In this document: piece after piece, positions 7,928 through 17,344 of the stretch
How the letters are laid out: each line of letters begins with the position of its first letter
How positions within the stretch are numbered: position 1 is the stretch's first letter
Assembly (NCBI RefSeq): GCF_002933395.1
Contig: NZ_PKFN01000008.1
Span: forward strand, 310,001 to 374,000
Direction: 5' to 3'
DNA from: Yoonia maritima
GTDB taxonomy: Bacteria > Pseudomonadota > Alphaproteobacteria > Rhodobacterales > Rhodobacteraceae
DNA length: 64,000 nucleotides
Notes under the pieces: generated by a model
Database searches by the model: none
Seen by the model: the letters and a program-made list of their open reading frames with translations, nothing else
What the model was told of the DNA's origin: nothing
Position numbers and translations under genes: made by a program

Positions 7928-10372
7928 ATGACTCAGAAATTAATCATAATCGGGGCTGGCATGGCTACTGGCCGCGCGCTGGAACAACTAATCGAGGCTG
8001 ACCCGAACGCCTATGACGTGACCCTGTTCAACGCAGAACCACGCGGTAACTATAACCGGATTATGTTGTCCCCTGTCCTATCGGGCGAAAAGACATACGA
8101 AGAAATCGTCACCCATTCCGCCGAATGGTACGAAGAGAACGGCGTCACCTGCCGCTTTGGCGAACGCGTCGCGAGTGTCGACCGCGCGCGCAAGGTTGTG
8201 ATAGCAGAGAACGGCGATGAGCTACCCTATGACAAGCTGATGTTCGGCACAGGTTCGAACCCATTCATCATCCCAATGCCCGGTCACGATCTGGAAGGCG
8301 TCATTGCTTACCGTGATCTTGAAGACACCGAATTGATGATGTCGATGAACGAAACCAACAAGGTCGTCGTCATCGGTGGTGGTTTGCTTGGGCTAGAGGC
8401 CGCAGCGGGCATGGCCGCGCGTGGCGTCGATGTGACCGTGGTGCACATCATGGGCCACCTGATGGAACGTCAGCTGGACGAAGCCGCAGGTTACCTACTG
8501 CGCAAGGCGCTCGTGGACAAAGGCATCACTGTCCGTTGTCAGGCGAACTCCAAACAAATCCTTGGTGAAAACGGCAAAGTACGTGCGCTGCAATTGGACG
8601 ATGGCACTGAACTGCCATGCGATCTGTTGGTAATGGCAGTCGGAATCCGTCCAAATGTGAAGCTCGCCCAAGATATCGGCTTGGCTGTCGGCAAAGGCAT
8701 CCACGTGGACGACCAAATGCTGACGTCTGACGCTGATATTCTTGCGGTTGGTGAATGTGTCGAACATGACGGTGCCATTTTTGGTCTGGTTGCCCCGCTT
8801 TATGACCAAGCTAAAGTTGCGGCTAAAACGCTACTTGATAAACCCGCGACGTTCGTTCAGCGCGAGATTTCGACCAAGCTGAAAGTAACAGGCTGTGATC
8901 TGTTCAGCGCTGGTGACTTTGCCGAAGGCGAAGACCGCGAAGACATTGTGTTCCGTGACCCTGCACGTGGCGTTTACCGCCGCCTTGTACTGCAATCGAA
9001 CAAAGTGATCGGTGCGGTCATGTACGGCGACACCGCCGACAGCAACTGGTTCTTTGGACTAATCAAAGAAGCAACGGATGTGTCCGACATGCGCGATACG
9101 CTGATCTTTGGACCAGCCTATCAGGGGGGAACCCCCATGGACCCGTTAGCAGCCGTTGCAGCCTTACCAGATGACGCGGAAATCTGTGGGTGTAACGGCA
9201 TTTCCAAAGGTCAAATCATCGCTGCAATCAACGGCGGTGCCGATACACTTGACGCGGTAAAGGCAACATCCAAAGCGGGATCATCGTGCGGGTCATGTGT
9301 TGGCTTAGTCACCCAGGTGTTGGGCGTGACATTGGGCGACGAATTCAAGATGCCCGAGAAAGAGACGATATGTAAGTGCTCTGACCTATCCCACGACGAC
9401 GTGCGCAAGCTGATCATCGCCAAAGAATTGAAATCCATCCCGCATGTTATGCAGGACCTGGACTGGAAATCCCCCGGCGGCTGTCACGTTTGCCGTCCCG
9501 CGCTGAACTATTATCTGGTCTGCGCATGGCCCGGCGAAGAAGTCGATGACGGCAAATCACGTTTCATCAACGAACGCGTCCACGCCAACATCCAAAAAGA
9601 CGGCACCTACTCTGTTGTGCCTCGGATGCTTGGCGGGATTACAACACCTAAAGAATTGCGCGCCATCGCCGACGTTGCCGATAAATTCAAGGTCCCAACA
9701 GTGAAGGTCACTGGCGGCCAGCGCATTGACCTTCTGGGCGTCAAAAAAGAAGACCTGCCAGCAATTTGGTATGATTTGGGCGAGGCAGGCATGATGTCCG
9801 GCCAAGCCTATGCCAAAGGTCTGCGCACAGTGAAAACATGTGTCGGGAGTGACCACTGCCGCTTTGGCACCCAAGATTCCACGGGCCTCGGTATCAAGAT
9901 CGAATCCGAGATGTGGGGTGCTTGGTCGCCGCATAAGTTCAAACTTGCCGTGTCAGGCTGCCCACGCAACTGCGCCGAAAGCACCTGTAAGGATTTGGGG
10001 ATTATCTGCGTCGATAGTGGTTACCAAATTCTTGTCGGTGGTGCTGCCGGTTTGGACCTTTTAGAAGCAGAACTGTTGGTCACCGTCGCGACCGAAGAAG
10101 AAGCAATCGAAGTATCATCCGCCTTCTATCAGCTGTACCGTGAAGGTGCACAGTACTTGCACCGCCCATATAAATGGATCGCGAAAGTTGGTCTTGATTG
10201 GGTGAAAGAACAAGTCGCAGACGACCTAGAAAATCGTGCGGCGCTTGCGGAACGGTTCCGCTATTCGCAGAAATTCTACCAAGTTGACCCATGGGCAGAA
10301 CGCGCGCGCAAAGGTGTGGATTCACACGAATTTACCCCGCTCGCTGACTTTACAAAGGTAGCTGCAGAATGA
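7928..10372 (+). CDS. nirB: Assimilatory NAD(P)H nitrite reductase, large subunit
   Basis: 814 residues, full length for NirB. Order: FAD/NAD(P)H oxidoreductase (about 1-400; IIGAGMATGRALE dinucleotide-binding start and VVIGGGLLGLEAA near 145), a BFD-type [2Fe-2S] domain (CGCNG ... SSCGSC, about 417-460), a second Cys pair region (ICKCSDL ... GGCHVC), then the nitrite/sulfite reductase halves with siroheme-[4Fe-4S] cysteines C638, C644, C678 and C682. It reduces nitrite to ammonium in the cytoplasm with NADH. The siroheme it needs is made by cysG at the end of the same operon. It starts 3 bases after the ATPase gene and overlaps nirD by ATGA. Confidence 0.96.
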   Translation: MTQKLIIIGAGMATGRALEQLIEADPNAYDVTLFNAEPRGNYNRIMLSPVLSGEKTYEEIVTHSAEWYEENGVTCRFGERVASVDRARKVVIAENGDELPYDKLMFGTGSNPFIIPMPGHDLEGVIAYRDLEDTELMMSMNETNKVVVIGGGLLGLEAAAGMAARGVDVTVVHIMGHLMERQLDEAAGYLLRKALVDKGITVRCQANSKQILGENGKVRALQLDDGTELPCDLLVMAVGIRPNVKLAQDIGLAVGKGIHVDDQMLTSDADILAVGECVEHDGAIFGLVAPLYDQAKVAAKTLLDKPATFVQREISTKLKVTGCDLFSAGDFAEGEDREDIVFRDPARGVYRRLVLQSNKVIGAVMYGDTADSNWFFGLIKEATDVSDMRDTLIFGPAYQGGTPMDPLAAVAALPDDAEICGCNGISKGQIIAAINGGADTLDAVKATSKAGSSCGSCVGLVTQVLGVTLGDEFKMPEKETICKCSDLSHDDVRKLIIAKELKSIPHVMQDLDWKSPGGCHVCRPALNYYLVCAWPGEEVDDGKSRFINERVHANIQKDGTYSVVPRMLGGITTPKELRAIADVADKFKVPTVKVTGGQRIDLLGVKKEDLPAIWYDLGEAGMMSGQAYAKGLRTVKTCVGSDHCRFGTQDSTGLGIKIESEMWGAWSPHKFKLAVSGCPRNCAESTCKDLGIICVDSGYQILVGGAAGLDLLEAELLVTVATEEEAIEVSSAFYQLYREGAQYLHRPYKWIAKVGLDWVKEQVADDLENRAALAERFRYSQKFYQVDPWAERARKGVDSHEFTPLADFTKVAAE

Positions 10373-10707
10373 CTGATTTCATCGACATCGGAAGCGTAAC
10401 TGACATTCCCGTCCAAGGCGCACGTATCGTTCGTACAGCGCATGGCGACATCGCAGTATTTCACACAGCATCCGGCCACTTCTACGCGGTGGACGAATAC
10501 CTTGAAGGAAAAGCAGGCCCACTATCAAACGGTATCCAGCACGGCGAAAAGGTCACTGACCCAATGCGCAACTGGGTGTTCGATCTGGCAACAGGCGAAG
10601 CCCAAGGCGCGGACGAAGGCTGTGTTGGCACCTATGAGATGAAGGTCGAAGGTGGGCGACTGCTGTTATCAAGCGCTGCGATTGCCGGACGGGTGGCCGC
10701 AGAATGA
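10369..10707 (+). CDS. nirD: Nitrite reductase small subunit, Rieske-like fold
   Basis: 112 residues of the NirD family. The fold is Rieske-like, but the positions of the iron-sulfur ligands (normally C-x-H and C-x-x-H) are occupied by other residues (VDEYLEGKAGPLSNG and VTDPMRNWVF), as in other NirD proteins, so it should not carry a cluster. It is expected to stabilise or assist NirB. It overlaps both nirB and nasA by four bases, consistent with tight stoichiometry. Confidence 0.93.
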   Translation: MTDFIDIGSVTDIPVQGARIVRTAHGDIAVFHTASGHFYAVDEYLEGKAGPLSNGIQHGEKVTDPMRNWVFDLATGEAQGADEGCVGTYEMKVEGGRLLLSSAAIAGRVAAE

Positions 10708-13280
10708 CATGCGTAAAAACAACCTGCCCCTATTGTGGGGTGGGCTGTGGCGTGCTTGCGCAGCCCGACGGCACAATCAAGGGTGACCCTGATCACCCCG
10801 CCAACTTTGGCAGGCTGTGTTCCAAAGGGTCGGCGCTCGGCGAGACCATCGATCTCGATGGTCGTCTTCTCGCACCGCAGATCCTTGGCCGTGAAGCGGG
10901 TTGGAACGATGCACTCGATCTGGTCGCGACAAAGTTCAGCGCAGCAATCCGCGATTATGGTCCAGACAGCGTTGCCTTTTATGTGTCAGGGCAGTTGCTG
11001 ACCGAAGATTATTATGTCGCCAACAAGCTGATGAAGGGCTACATCGGGTCGGCCAATATCGACACGAATTCCCGCCTTTGCATGGCATCCTCTGTTGCCG
11101 GACATAAACGCGCTTTTGGCACTGACACGGTTCCCGGTACTTACGAAGACCTAGAAGAAGCGGACCTGATCGTTCTTGTTGGTTCCAACCTCGCGTGGTG
11201 CCATCCGGTCCTGTATCAACGCATTGCAGCAGCAAAGGCCGCACGCCCGGAAATGCGCGTCGTCAACATCGACCCACGCATTACTGCAACAAGCGATTTG
11301 GCCGACCTTCATCTGCAGATCAAAGGCGACGGTGACGTTGCCTTGTTCAACGGGTTACTTAGCCATCTGGCTAATAGTGGGAAGCTTAATAGCGATTACA
11401 TCAATGCCCACGTCAACGGCTTTGATCTTGCGCTAGAAAGCGCAACTGCGGACGATCCTGCCGCAAGCGGGTTAACCCCCGATGAAATCACCCAGTTTTA
11501 CGCGATGTGGGCTGGTACAGAAAAGACAGTCACGATCTACTCGCAAGGCGTTAATCAGTCGATGTCGGGGACAGATAAGGTCAACGCGATCATCAACTGC
11601 CACCTTGCCACGGGGCGCATCGGCAAACCCGGCATGGGCCCGTTTTCCGTCACCGGACAACCCAACGCGATGGGCGGCCGTGAGGTAGGCGGACTGGCCA
11701 ATATGCTCGCCAATCACCTTGATATTGAAAACGCCGACCACCGCGATGCCATTCAGGCCGCGTGGAACAGCCCGACCATCTGCACCAAGCCGGGGTTAAA
11801 AGCGGTCGACCTGTTCAAGGCCTGCGCCGATGGCACGATCAAGGCGCTGTGGATCATTTCTACGAACCCCGCTGTTAGCCTTCCTGATGCAGATGGCGTG
11901 GCAGAGGCGATCAGCAACGTGCCGTTCACGGTTGTCACCGACATCATGGCGCGGACGGATACCGGCGACTTGGCTGATGTATTGCTGCCCGCCACTGGTT
12001 GGGGCGAAAAGAACGGAACCGTCACGAACTCTGAACGCCGCATTTCACGCCAACGCGCCTTTCTACCTACCCCCGGTGCGGCGCGCCCCGATTGGAAAAT
12101 CATCTGTGACGTGGCCGAGCGTATGGGCTTTGAAGGGTTCGGCTATGAAACCGCTGGCGATATCTTCGCTGAATATGCAGCCACAACAGCGCTAAGCCAA
12201 CAATTTGGCAAAGACCTTGATCTAACAGCGCTAACTGATGCGGACTATGACAGCCTTGCGCCAACCCAATGGCCCGTTGGCAAGCAAACCCGGTTCTTTG
12301 CAGATGGTGCGTTTTATCACCCGGACGGCAAGGCACGCATGATTGCGGCTACCGCGCCAGAACTCAGCACTGGTAAATTTCGCCTAAACACTGGCCGCAA
12401 TCGCGACCAGTGGCATACGATGACCCGTACTGGCAAATCGCAGCGGCTTGGCGCGCATTTGGCAGAGCCTTATGTCGAAATCCATCCCGATGATGCTGAT
12501 GCAATTGGCGTTGATACTGCAGAACTGATCACGCTTTATGGTCCAAAGGGCAAAGGTATCTTTCGCGCACTGATCAGCGATAAGGTCACGCCCGGAAACC
12601 TATTCGCGCCACTGCATTGGACACGCCAACTGTCTGCCGCGGGTATCGTCAATAGCGCGGTCGAAACTGGCGTTGACCCTATCTCGGGCCAACCCGCCAC
12701 GAAAAGCGCACAAGTTGATGCCAGCAAATGCGCCGTTGCTTGGTACGGTTTTGCGGTCAGCGCAGCACAAATGCAGCCCAGCCGCCCCTACCATGCCATC
12801 GCCAAGACAAGCACAGGTTGGCAGGCAGAATTTGCGGGTATGAAAGCCCCCAGCGACTGGGAGCATGAGGCGCGCAATATTACTGGAACAAAGGCAGGTA
12901 GCGCGGCCATTATGCATGACGCCACAACTGGCGATGTCCGCGTTGCAATCATCGAAGATGATCAAATCAGCGCCCTGTTCTTTGCGAGCACCACCCCCGT
13001 TGTTGTCGCCCGTCAGCATGCGGCAACGCTGATTGGATCAGGGGTTGCAAGCCTTGCGGCGCTTGCCGGTCGAACAGCAGCAGACATGCCAGACCCCGGT
13101 GCCACCGTTTGCGCCTGCTTCAATGTCGGCGTAAACACATTGCGAGACGCGATTGGCCAAGGTGCCATGAGCGTCGCCGCATTGGGCGAAGCAACTTGCG
13201 CTGGCACCAACTGCGGGTCCTGCAAACCCGAATTGGCGGCCCTGATCGCGCAATTCCAAATCCCGGTGGCCGCTGAATGA
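10704..13280 (+). CDS. nasA: Assimilatory nitrate reductase, catalytic subunit
   Basis: 858 residues of the molybdopterin oxidoreductase family. N-terminal [4Fe-4S] cysteines are C8, C11, C15 and C39 (CPYCGVGC ... RLC); the molybdenum-binding cysteine is probably C126 (NSRLCMASS). Molybdopterin-binding regions follow (for example YSQGVNQSMSGTDKVNAI, PNAMGGREVGGLA), then a C-terminal dinucleotide-binding domain. The last 60 residues form a BFD-type [2Fe-2S] domain (C803, C805, C837, C840), as in long NasA proteins. It reduces nitrate to nitrite in the cytoplasm, supplying NirB. The operon shows no separate ferredoxin or NasB-type reductase, so its electron donor must be NirB itself or a carrier coded elsewhere. 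Confidence 0.95.
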   Translation: MTCVKTTCPYCGVGCGVLAQPDGTIKGDPDHPANFGRLCSKGSALGETIDLDGRLLAPQILGREAGWNDALDLVATKFSAAIRDYGPDSVAFYVSGQLLTEDYYVANKLMKGYIGSANIDTNSRLCMASSVAGHKRAFGTDTVPGTYEDLEEADLIVLVGSNLAWCHPVLYQRIAAAKAARPEMRVVNIDPRITATSDLADLHLQIKGDGDVALFNGLLSHLANSGKLNSDYINAHVNGFDLALESATADDPAASGLTPDEITQFYAMWAGTEKTVTIYSQGVNQSMSGTDKVNAIINCHLATGRIGKPGMGPFSVTGQPNAMGGREVGGLANMLANHLDIENADHRDAIQAAWNSPTICTKPGLKAVDLFKACADGTIKALWIISTNPAVSLPDADGVAEAISNVPFTVVTDIMARTDTGDLADVLLPATGWGEKNGTVTNSERRISRQRAFLPTPGAARPDWKIICDVAERMGFEGFGYETAGDIFAEYAATTALSQQFGKDLDLTALTDADYDSLAPTQWPVGKQTRFFADGAFYHPDGKARMIAATAPELSTGKFRLNTGRNRDQWHTMTRTGKSQRLGAHLAEPYVEIHPDDADAIGVDTAELITLYGPKGKGIFRALISDKVTPGNLFAPLHWTRQLSAAGIVNSAVETGVDPISGQPATKSAQVDASKCAVAWYGFAVSAAQMQPSRPYHAIAKTSTGWQAEFAGMKAPSDWEHEARNITGTKAGSAAIMHDATTGDVRVAIIEDDQISALFFASTTPVVVARQHAATLIGSGVASLAALAGRTAADMPDPGATVCACFNVGVNTLRDAIGQGAMSVAALGEATCAGTNCGSCKPELAALIAQFQIPVAAE

Positions 13281-14230
13281 CCCTCACTCCCTTCGTCCAA
13301 ACAGTAGCTCGCGGCGCTGGCCGCGCCCGCCCTCTGACACAGGACGAAGCGGCGAATGCCATGCAAGTCATCTTGGACGGCAAGGCAGAGCCAGAGGCAT
13401 TAGGTGCCTTTTTGATGGTCCTGCGTTTCCGGGGGGAAATACCTGAAGAAATCGCAGGTTTCACACAAGCCCTACGCGCCAAATCACCGGCGCCAATGTC
13501 CGCCGATTTGGACTGGCCGTCTTATGCAGCGGGCCGCACACGCGGTGCGCCCCTATTCTTGCTGTCGGCGAAATTGGTTGCGCAGGCAGGCTACCGCGTG
13601 GTCATGCACGGCTGGAACTCTCATCAAAGCACAGGCGCGTCTGTGCGCGATGCGCTTGGTGTGCTTGACATCCCGTTTGATGCCAGCGACGCGCCAATCA
13701 CCTATCTGCCCGTTGAAACCCACGCGCCAGAGGCATTCGATGTCTTGCGGCTTCGCGATACCTTTGGCCTGCGGTCTTGCATCAACACCGTGCTGCGCAT
13801 GTGGAACCCGACCAGCGCCCGCGCAACGGTTCAGGGCGTGTTCCACCCGTCTTATCGCGGGCTGCAGGCGCAGGCCGCTGCGCTATTGGATCAATCTGAC
13901 CTTACGGTGATCAAAGGCGGCGGCGGTGAATTTGAACGCAACCCTGCCAAGGGCATCCAAATCTTTGGCCTGCGCAATGGTGAACATCACCAGACCGAAG
14001 CCTTTGCGCTTCGCGACGACACGCGCCGCATGAACGAACCCGAAGCCCAAGTGGACGCCACCCAAATCTGGGCAGGCACGCAAACCGATGCCTTTGCCGA
14101 AGCCACAGTTATCGGCACGACAGGGATCGCCCTGTGGACCTTGGGTGCCGCTGACACAGTTGAACAAGCCGACGCGATGGCCGCCGCCCTATGGGCAGAG
14201 CGGCATAGCCAGCAAAGGATATCTGCATGA
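13277..14230 (+). CDS. TrpD2/YbiB-like anthranilate phosphoribosyltransferase-family protein
   Basis: 317 residues resembling the anthranilate/thymidine phosphorylase fold: the helical N-terminal domain (residues 1-70, with LTQDEAANAM and E-A-L-G-A-F-L-M-V-L-R), then the alpha/beta domain with HGWNSHQSTGAS, FHPSYRGLQAQAAALL and IKGGGGEFERNP. The Gly-Thr-Gly-Gly-Asp phosphate loop of real TrpD is not seen (here AAGRTRGAPLFLLSA), placing it with the TrpD2/YbiB branch, some members of which bind nucleic acid. Its start overlaps nasA and its stop overlaps cysG, each by ATGA, so it is a fixed member of the nitrate operon. Its role there is not known; cofactor or RNA-linked functions are guesses. 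Confidence 0.75.
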   Translation: MTLTPFVQTVARGAGRARPLTQDEAANAMQVILDGKAEPEALGAFLMVLRFRGEIPEEIAGFTQALRAKSPAPMSADLDWPSYAAGRTRGAPLFLLSAKLVAQAGYRVVMHGWNSHQSTGASVRDALGVLDIPFDASDAPITYLPVETHAPEAFDVLRLRDTFGLRSCINTVLRMWNPTSARATVQGVFHPSYRGLQAQAAALLDQSDLTVIKGGGGEFERNPAKGIQIFGLRNGEHHQTEAFALRDDTRRMNEPEAQVDATQIWAGTQTDAFAEATVIGTTGIALWTLGAADTVEQADAMAAALWAERHSQQRISA

Positions 14231-15606
14231 AAACCTTTCCAATGTTCCTAACCATGGCAGGTCGCCGTGTCGTGATTGCAGGCGGTGGCGAACAGGCCGC
14301 ACAAAAATGCCGATTGATCCTGAAGACAGAAGCACAGATCACCATCCTCGCACCGTCGCTAGACCCTGAACTGGCGGACCTGCATACCGCCGGAAAGATC
14401 GCATGGGATGACACGCCCATCACGGCACAACATTTTACAGACACCGCGCTGGTTTTTATCGCAACCGGCTGCCCCGGCATCGACTCGGCGCTTCATGCGT
14501 TGGCCAAGGACGCAGGCGCGACCGTGAACGTCGTGGACCGCCCAGACCTATGCGACGCCATCACTCCGTCTATTGTAGACCGTTCGCCCGTTGTTGTCGC
14601 GATCGGCACCGAAGGCACAGCACCCGTGCTGGCCCGGCAAATCAAAACGCGTATGGAAGAACTGCTCGAGCCTCGACTTGGTGATCTGGCTGCGGTCGTT
14701 GGTCGATTGCGTGACAGTGCCGCAATGCGGCTTCAGCCGCGTCAACGCCGCGACCTGTGGCGCTGGGTGTTTAACGGCCCTGCCCGCGATGCACACAAAC
14801 GCGGCGCAGAACGCGAAGCAGCGCAACTGATCAAAGACGCAATCGCAACAGCCGAATTTGGGCAAGCTGGTCCCGCACCAGTGGCCCTTGTGGGGGCGGG
14901 TCCGGGCTCAAAAGACCTGATCACATTGCGTGGTGTCCAACGCCTGCAAGAGGCCGACATCATCTTTTATGACCGGCTGATTGACCCCGAAATCCTAGAC
15001 CTCGCACGCCGCGACGCGGAACGCGTTTATGTCGGTAAGGCCCCCGGTGCCCACAGCTGGCCACAAGATAAAATCAGCGGATTGCTGGTTGCAGCGGCGC
15101 GCCAAGGTCAACGGGTTGTACGCCTGAAATGTGGCGACCCCGGCGTATTCGCACGCGGCGCAGAAGAAGCAGACGCCCTGACCGCCGCAGGCATCCCGTT
15201 CGAAATCGTGCCCGGCGTCACAGCGGCAAGTGCGGCATCCGCAGCCATGGGCGGCTTCCTCACTGAACGCGGCCAATGCGACACATTGGTGCTGACCACA
15301 GGCCGCGGTGAACATATCGACGACACCCCCGATTGGGCTGGGTTATTGACGCAAGGACGGCGCGTCGCGGTTTACATGGGCGTCGGCACTGCAGACCGGA
15401 TCGAAGCCGCGCTCGCGACAGCGGGCCTCGCCCATATTGTTGAGGTCGACATCGTCGCCAATGCACAGATGCCGTCGCAAAAGATCGCGCAATGCAAGGC
15501 CGCTGATTTGACGCAAACAATCAACGATCATGGCATCACCAACCCAGCGATCCTGTTCCTCAGCCACAGGAAAACGGCCCCAGTTCAGCTCGCGCACACA
15601 GGTTAA
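14227..15606 (+). CDS. cysG: Siroheme synthase (precorrin-2 dehydrogenase/ferrochelatase plus uroporphyrinogen-III methyltransferase)
   Basis: 459 residues, the usual CysG length. Residues 1-205: NAD-binding precorrin-2 dehydrogenase/sirohydrochlorin ferrochelatase (VIAGGGEQAAQKCRLIL, VVDRPDLCDAITPSIVDR, GTEGTAPVLARQIK). Residues 215-459: the SAM-dependent uroporphyrinogen-III C-methyltransferase (LVGAGPGSKDLITLRG, YDRLI, KCGDPGVFARGAEE, VPGVTAASAASA). It converts uroporphyrinogen III to siroheme, the cofactor of NirB, which explains its place as last gene of the operon. It overlaps the TrpD2-like gene by four bases. Confidence 0.95.
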   Translation: MKTFPMFLTMAGRRVVIAGGGEQAAQKCRLILKTEAQITILAPSLDPELADLHTAGKIAWDDTPITAQHFTDTALVFIATGCPGIDSALHALAKDAGATVNVVDRPDLCDAITPSIVDRSPVVVAIGTEGTAPVLARQIKTRMEELLEPRLGDLAAVVGRLRDSAAMRLQPRQRRDLWRWVFNGPARDAHKRGAEREAAQLIKDAIATAEFGQAGPAPVALVGAGPGSKDLITLRGVQRLQEADIIFYDRLIDPEILDLARRDAERVYVGKAPGAHSWPQDKISGLLVAAARQGQRVVRLKCGDPGVFARGAEEADALTAAGIPFEIVPGVTAASAASAAMGGFLTERGQCDTLVLTTGRGEHIDDTPDWAGLLTQGRRVAVYMGVGTADRIEAALATAGLAHIVEVDIVANAQMPSQKIAQCKAADLTQTINDHGITNPAILFLSHRKTAPVQLAHTG

Positions 15607-15689
15607 CTAAAGCAAATTGCAAAGCTTTACTTGCCCTTGCCGAAATTGGAACATAACATGAACGCATAACGACCACAGCGCTGAGTCCT

Positions 15690-16352
15690 TTGATGTTCAC
15701 TGTCCCCCTTCCCCGCATCGGAACCGACGTTGTATGGCGTGATGCCGCAAAACGACTGATCAGCGCTGGCGTCCCACCAAAAGAGGTGCTTTGGGATTTC
15801 GCAGGAACGCTCACGCCGCTGCTCGACAATGCGACCCCGCTTCCCGAGGCTAAGCGTCGGGTGCAGGCCCCGCAAAGCTTCTTGACACTGGCGCAGACGG
15901 TTGTCTGGCATCGGGATGACGACAGGTTCACGCGACTTTACGCGGTGCTTTGGCGGTTGCGGAATGAAACTGGATTGATGAATGACGGCGGCGACCCAGA
16001 CCTGATCGCGTTGCGGCAATTAGACGACGATGTTCTACGCGCCCAAGCACGTATGCGCAAATCCCTTAGCTTTCGGGACTTACGGCAAGGCGGCGCGCGC
16101 CACAGCTTTGCTGCGTGGTATGCGCCGACGCATCACGTGGTCGAACCAATTGCCCCCTACTTCGCGCAACGACTGCCCGATCTAGACTGGATGATCGCCA
16201 CCCCCGACGTGACTGCCCAATTCATCAACGGCAACCTAAGCTTCCACCCCGGCCAACCCAAACCCGACTGGCCCAGCAGCAAAACGCGGATCGACCAGTA
16301 TTTGGGAGATTTGTTTAATCCATCGGGCGAAATACAAGCGCCCGGCGCTTGA
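15690..16352 (+). pseudogene. UdgX-type DNA-metabolism protein, DUF4130 part only (truncated)
   Basis: 220 residues that match the N-terminal DUF4130 domain found in fusion with UdgX uracil-DNA glycosylase: SFLTLAQTVVWH, RLYAVLWRLR, SFRDLRQGG, FAAWYAPTHHVVEP, DWMIATPDVTAQF. In the fusion family the domain continues after a Phe-Asn-Pro element into the UdgX catalytic part of about 250 residues; here the frame ends 12 codons after DLFNPS and no UdgX-like sequence is recognisable in the next 350 bases. The radical-SAM partner gene usually beside this family is also absent. The gene may be a decayed fusion or a free-standing DUF4130 protein; the start at 15690 or the next Met at 15693 cannot be separated. 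Confidence 0.6.
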
Positions 16353-16705
16353 CCCGAGCAAACAGATTTCACGCGATGCCCCCACGAACGCCAGCTGGAG
16401 ATACATGATTTGACGGGTTCTTTCGCATCGAAATGGGTGACGTTTATATAATCACTCATAAATCAACAGTATCGTTTACGCATGGCCCTTCAAAAAACGG
16501 ACAAACGTATGGGGGTAAAGCCTTCCTAGGGTTAAGTGGCCCGGACTGCTGCCATACCTAATTTCTTTTGCAGCATGTGAACCAGCTAGACGGCTCCATC
16601 GCGTGTTCTTGCGTAAAACGTCAATGTTTAGCTACGTATTCACATGCCGTGTGTTTTGCATCTACAATCATTGATACGTGGTAACCCTGCTGGAAAGGTC
16701 CGCCT
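16353..16705. other. Gap after the truncated UdgX-type gene
   Basis: No gene of useful length is seen in these 353 bases. A TATAAT-like element at about 16446 could belong to a promoter for the methyltransferase at 16706, but no convincing -35 box stands at the right distance. If the upstream gene lost its 3' part by deletion, the junction would be near 16310-16360. Confidence 0.4.
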
Positions 16706-17344
16706 ATGGAACATGAATTTTGGCACTCGCGATGGGAACGTAATAAAATCGCGTTTCACGAAGGGACTGAAAATGCGCTCATCGCCGCGCATTTTCCAAA
16801 GCTGCAACTCGTGACGAATAGTCGGATCTTTGTCCCACTATGTGGCAAAACCCGAGACATCGCATGGTTGCTTTCTCAGGGACATCGCGTTGTCGGGGCA
16901 GAGCTTAGCGCGCTTGCAATCACCCAACTGTTTGAGGAACTAAACGTTACCCCACAGATAGTGGATCGCGCTGATCACAAACTCTACCGCGCACCACAGT
17001 TAGACATTTTCGTAGGCGATATTTTTACCCTATCCCAAGAAATATTGGGCGAAATTGACGCAGTTATCGACCGTGCCGCTTTTGTTGCATTACCAGACCA
17101 AATGCGGGGACATTATGCATCGCATCTTGCGGAGCTGTCGTCCACTTCTCCGCAACTACTTGTGACCTTCGAATATGATCAGTCCGCCACGAATGGGCCG
17201 CCATTTTCGATCTCAACCGACGAAGTGTTCGCACGGTACGAAAAAACCTACATGATTGAACGACTACAAACTGCCCCCGTCAGCGGTGGCTTGCGCAAAG
17301 CGACACCCGCAACGGAAACGATCTGGCATTTGGCGCCGCGTTAA
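16706..17344 (+). CDS. tpm: Thiopurine S-methyltransferase-family protein
   Basis: 212 residues. It begins like bacterial TPMT (EFWHSRWERNKIAFHEG), followed by the SAM-binding motif FVPLCGKTRDIAWLLSQGH, VVGAELSALAI and the D-A-V-I-D-R-A-A region. The family uses S-adenosylmethionine to methylate thiols and, in bacteria, some selenium and tellurium compounds. The gene is alone, with a gap upstream and a convergent DUF1285 gene downstream (overlap of 4 bases), so its substrate is not indicated by context. AAAGG at 16693-16697 serves as ribosome-binding site. Confidence 0.88.
   Translation: MEHEFWHSRWERNKIAFHEGTENALIAAHFPKLQLVTNSRIFVPLCGKTRDIAWLLSQGHRVVGAELSALAITQLFEELNVTPQIVDRADHKLYRAPQLDIFVGDIFTLSQEILGEIDAVIDRAAFVALPDQMRGHYASHLAELSSTSPQLLVTFEYDQSATNGPPFSISTDEVFARYEKTYMIERLQTAPVSGGLRKATPATETIWHLAPR

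Noticed and set aside
10369..10707. Rieske ferredoxin that could pass electrons to nitrate reductase
   Set aside because: The Cys and His ligands of the [2Fe-2S] cluster are missing; it is an ordinary NirD.
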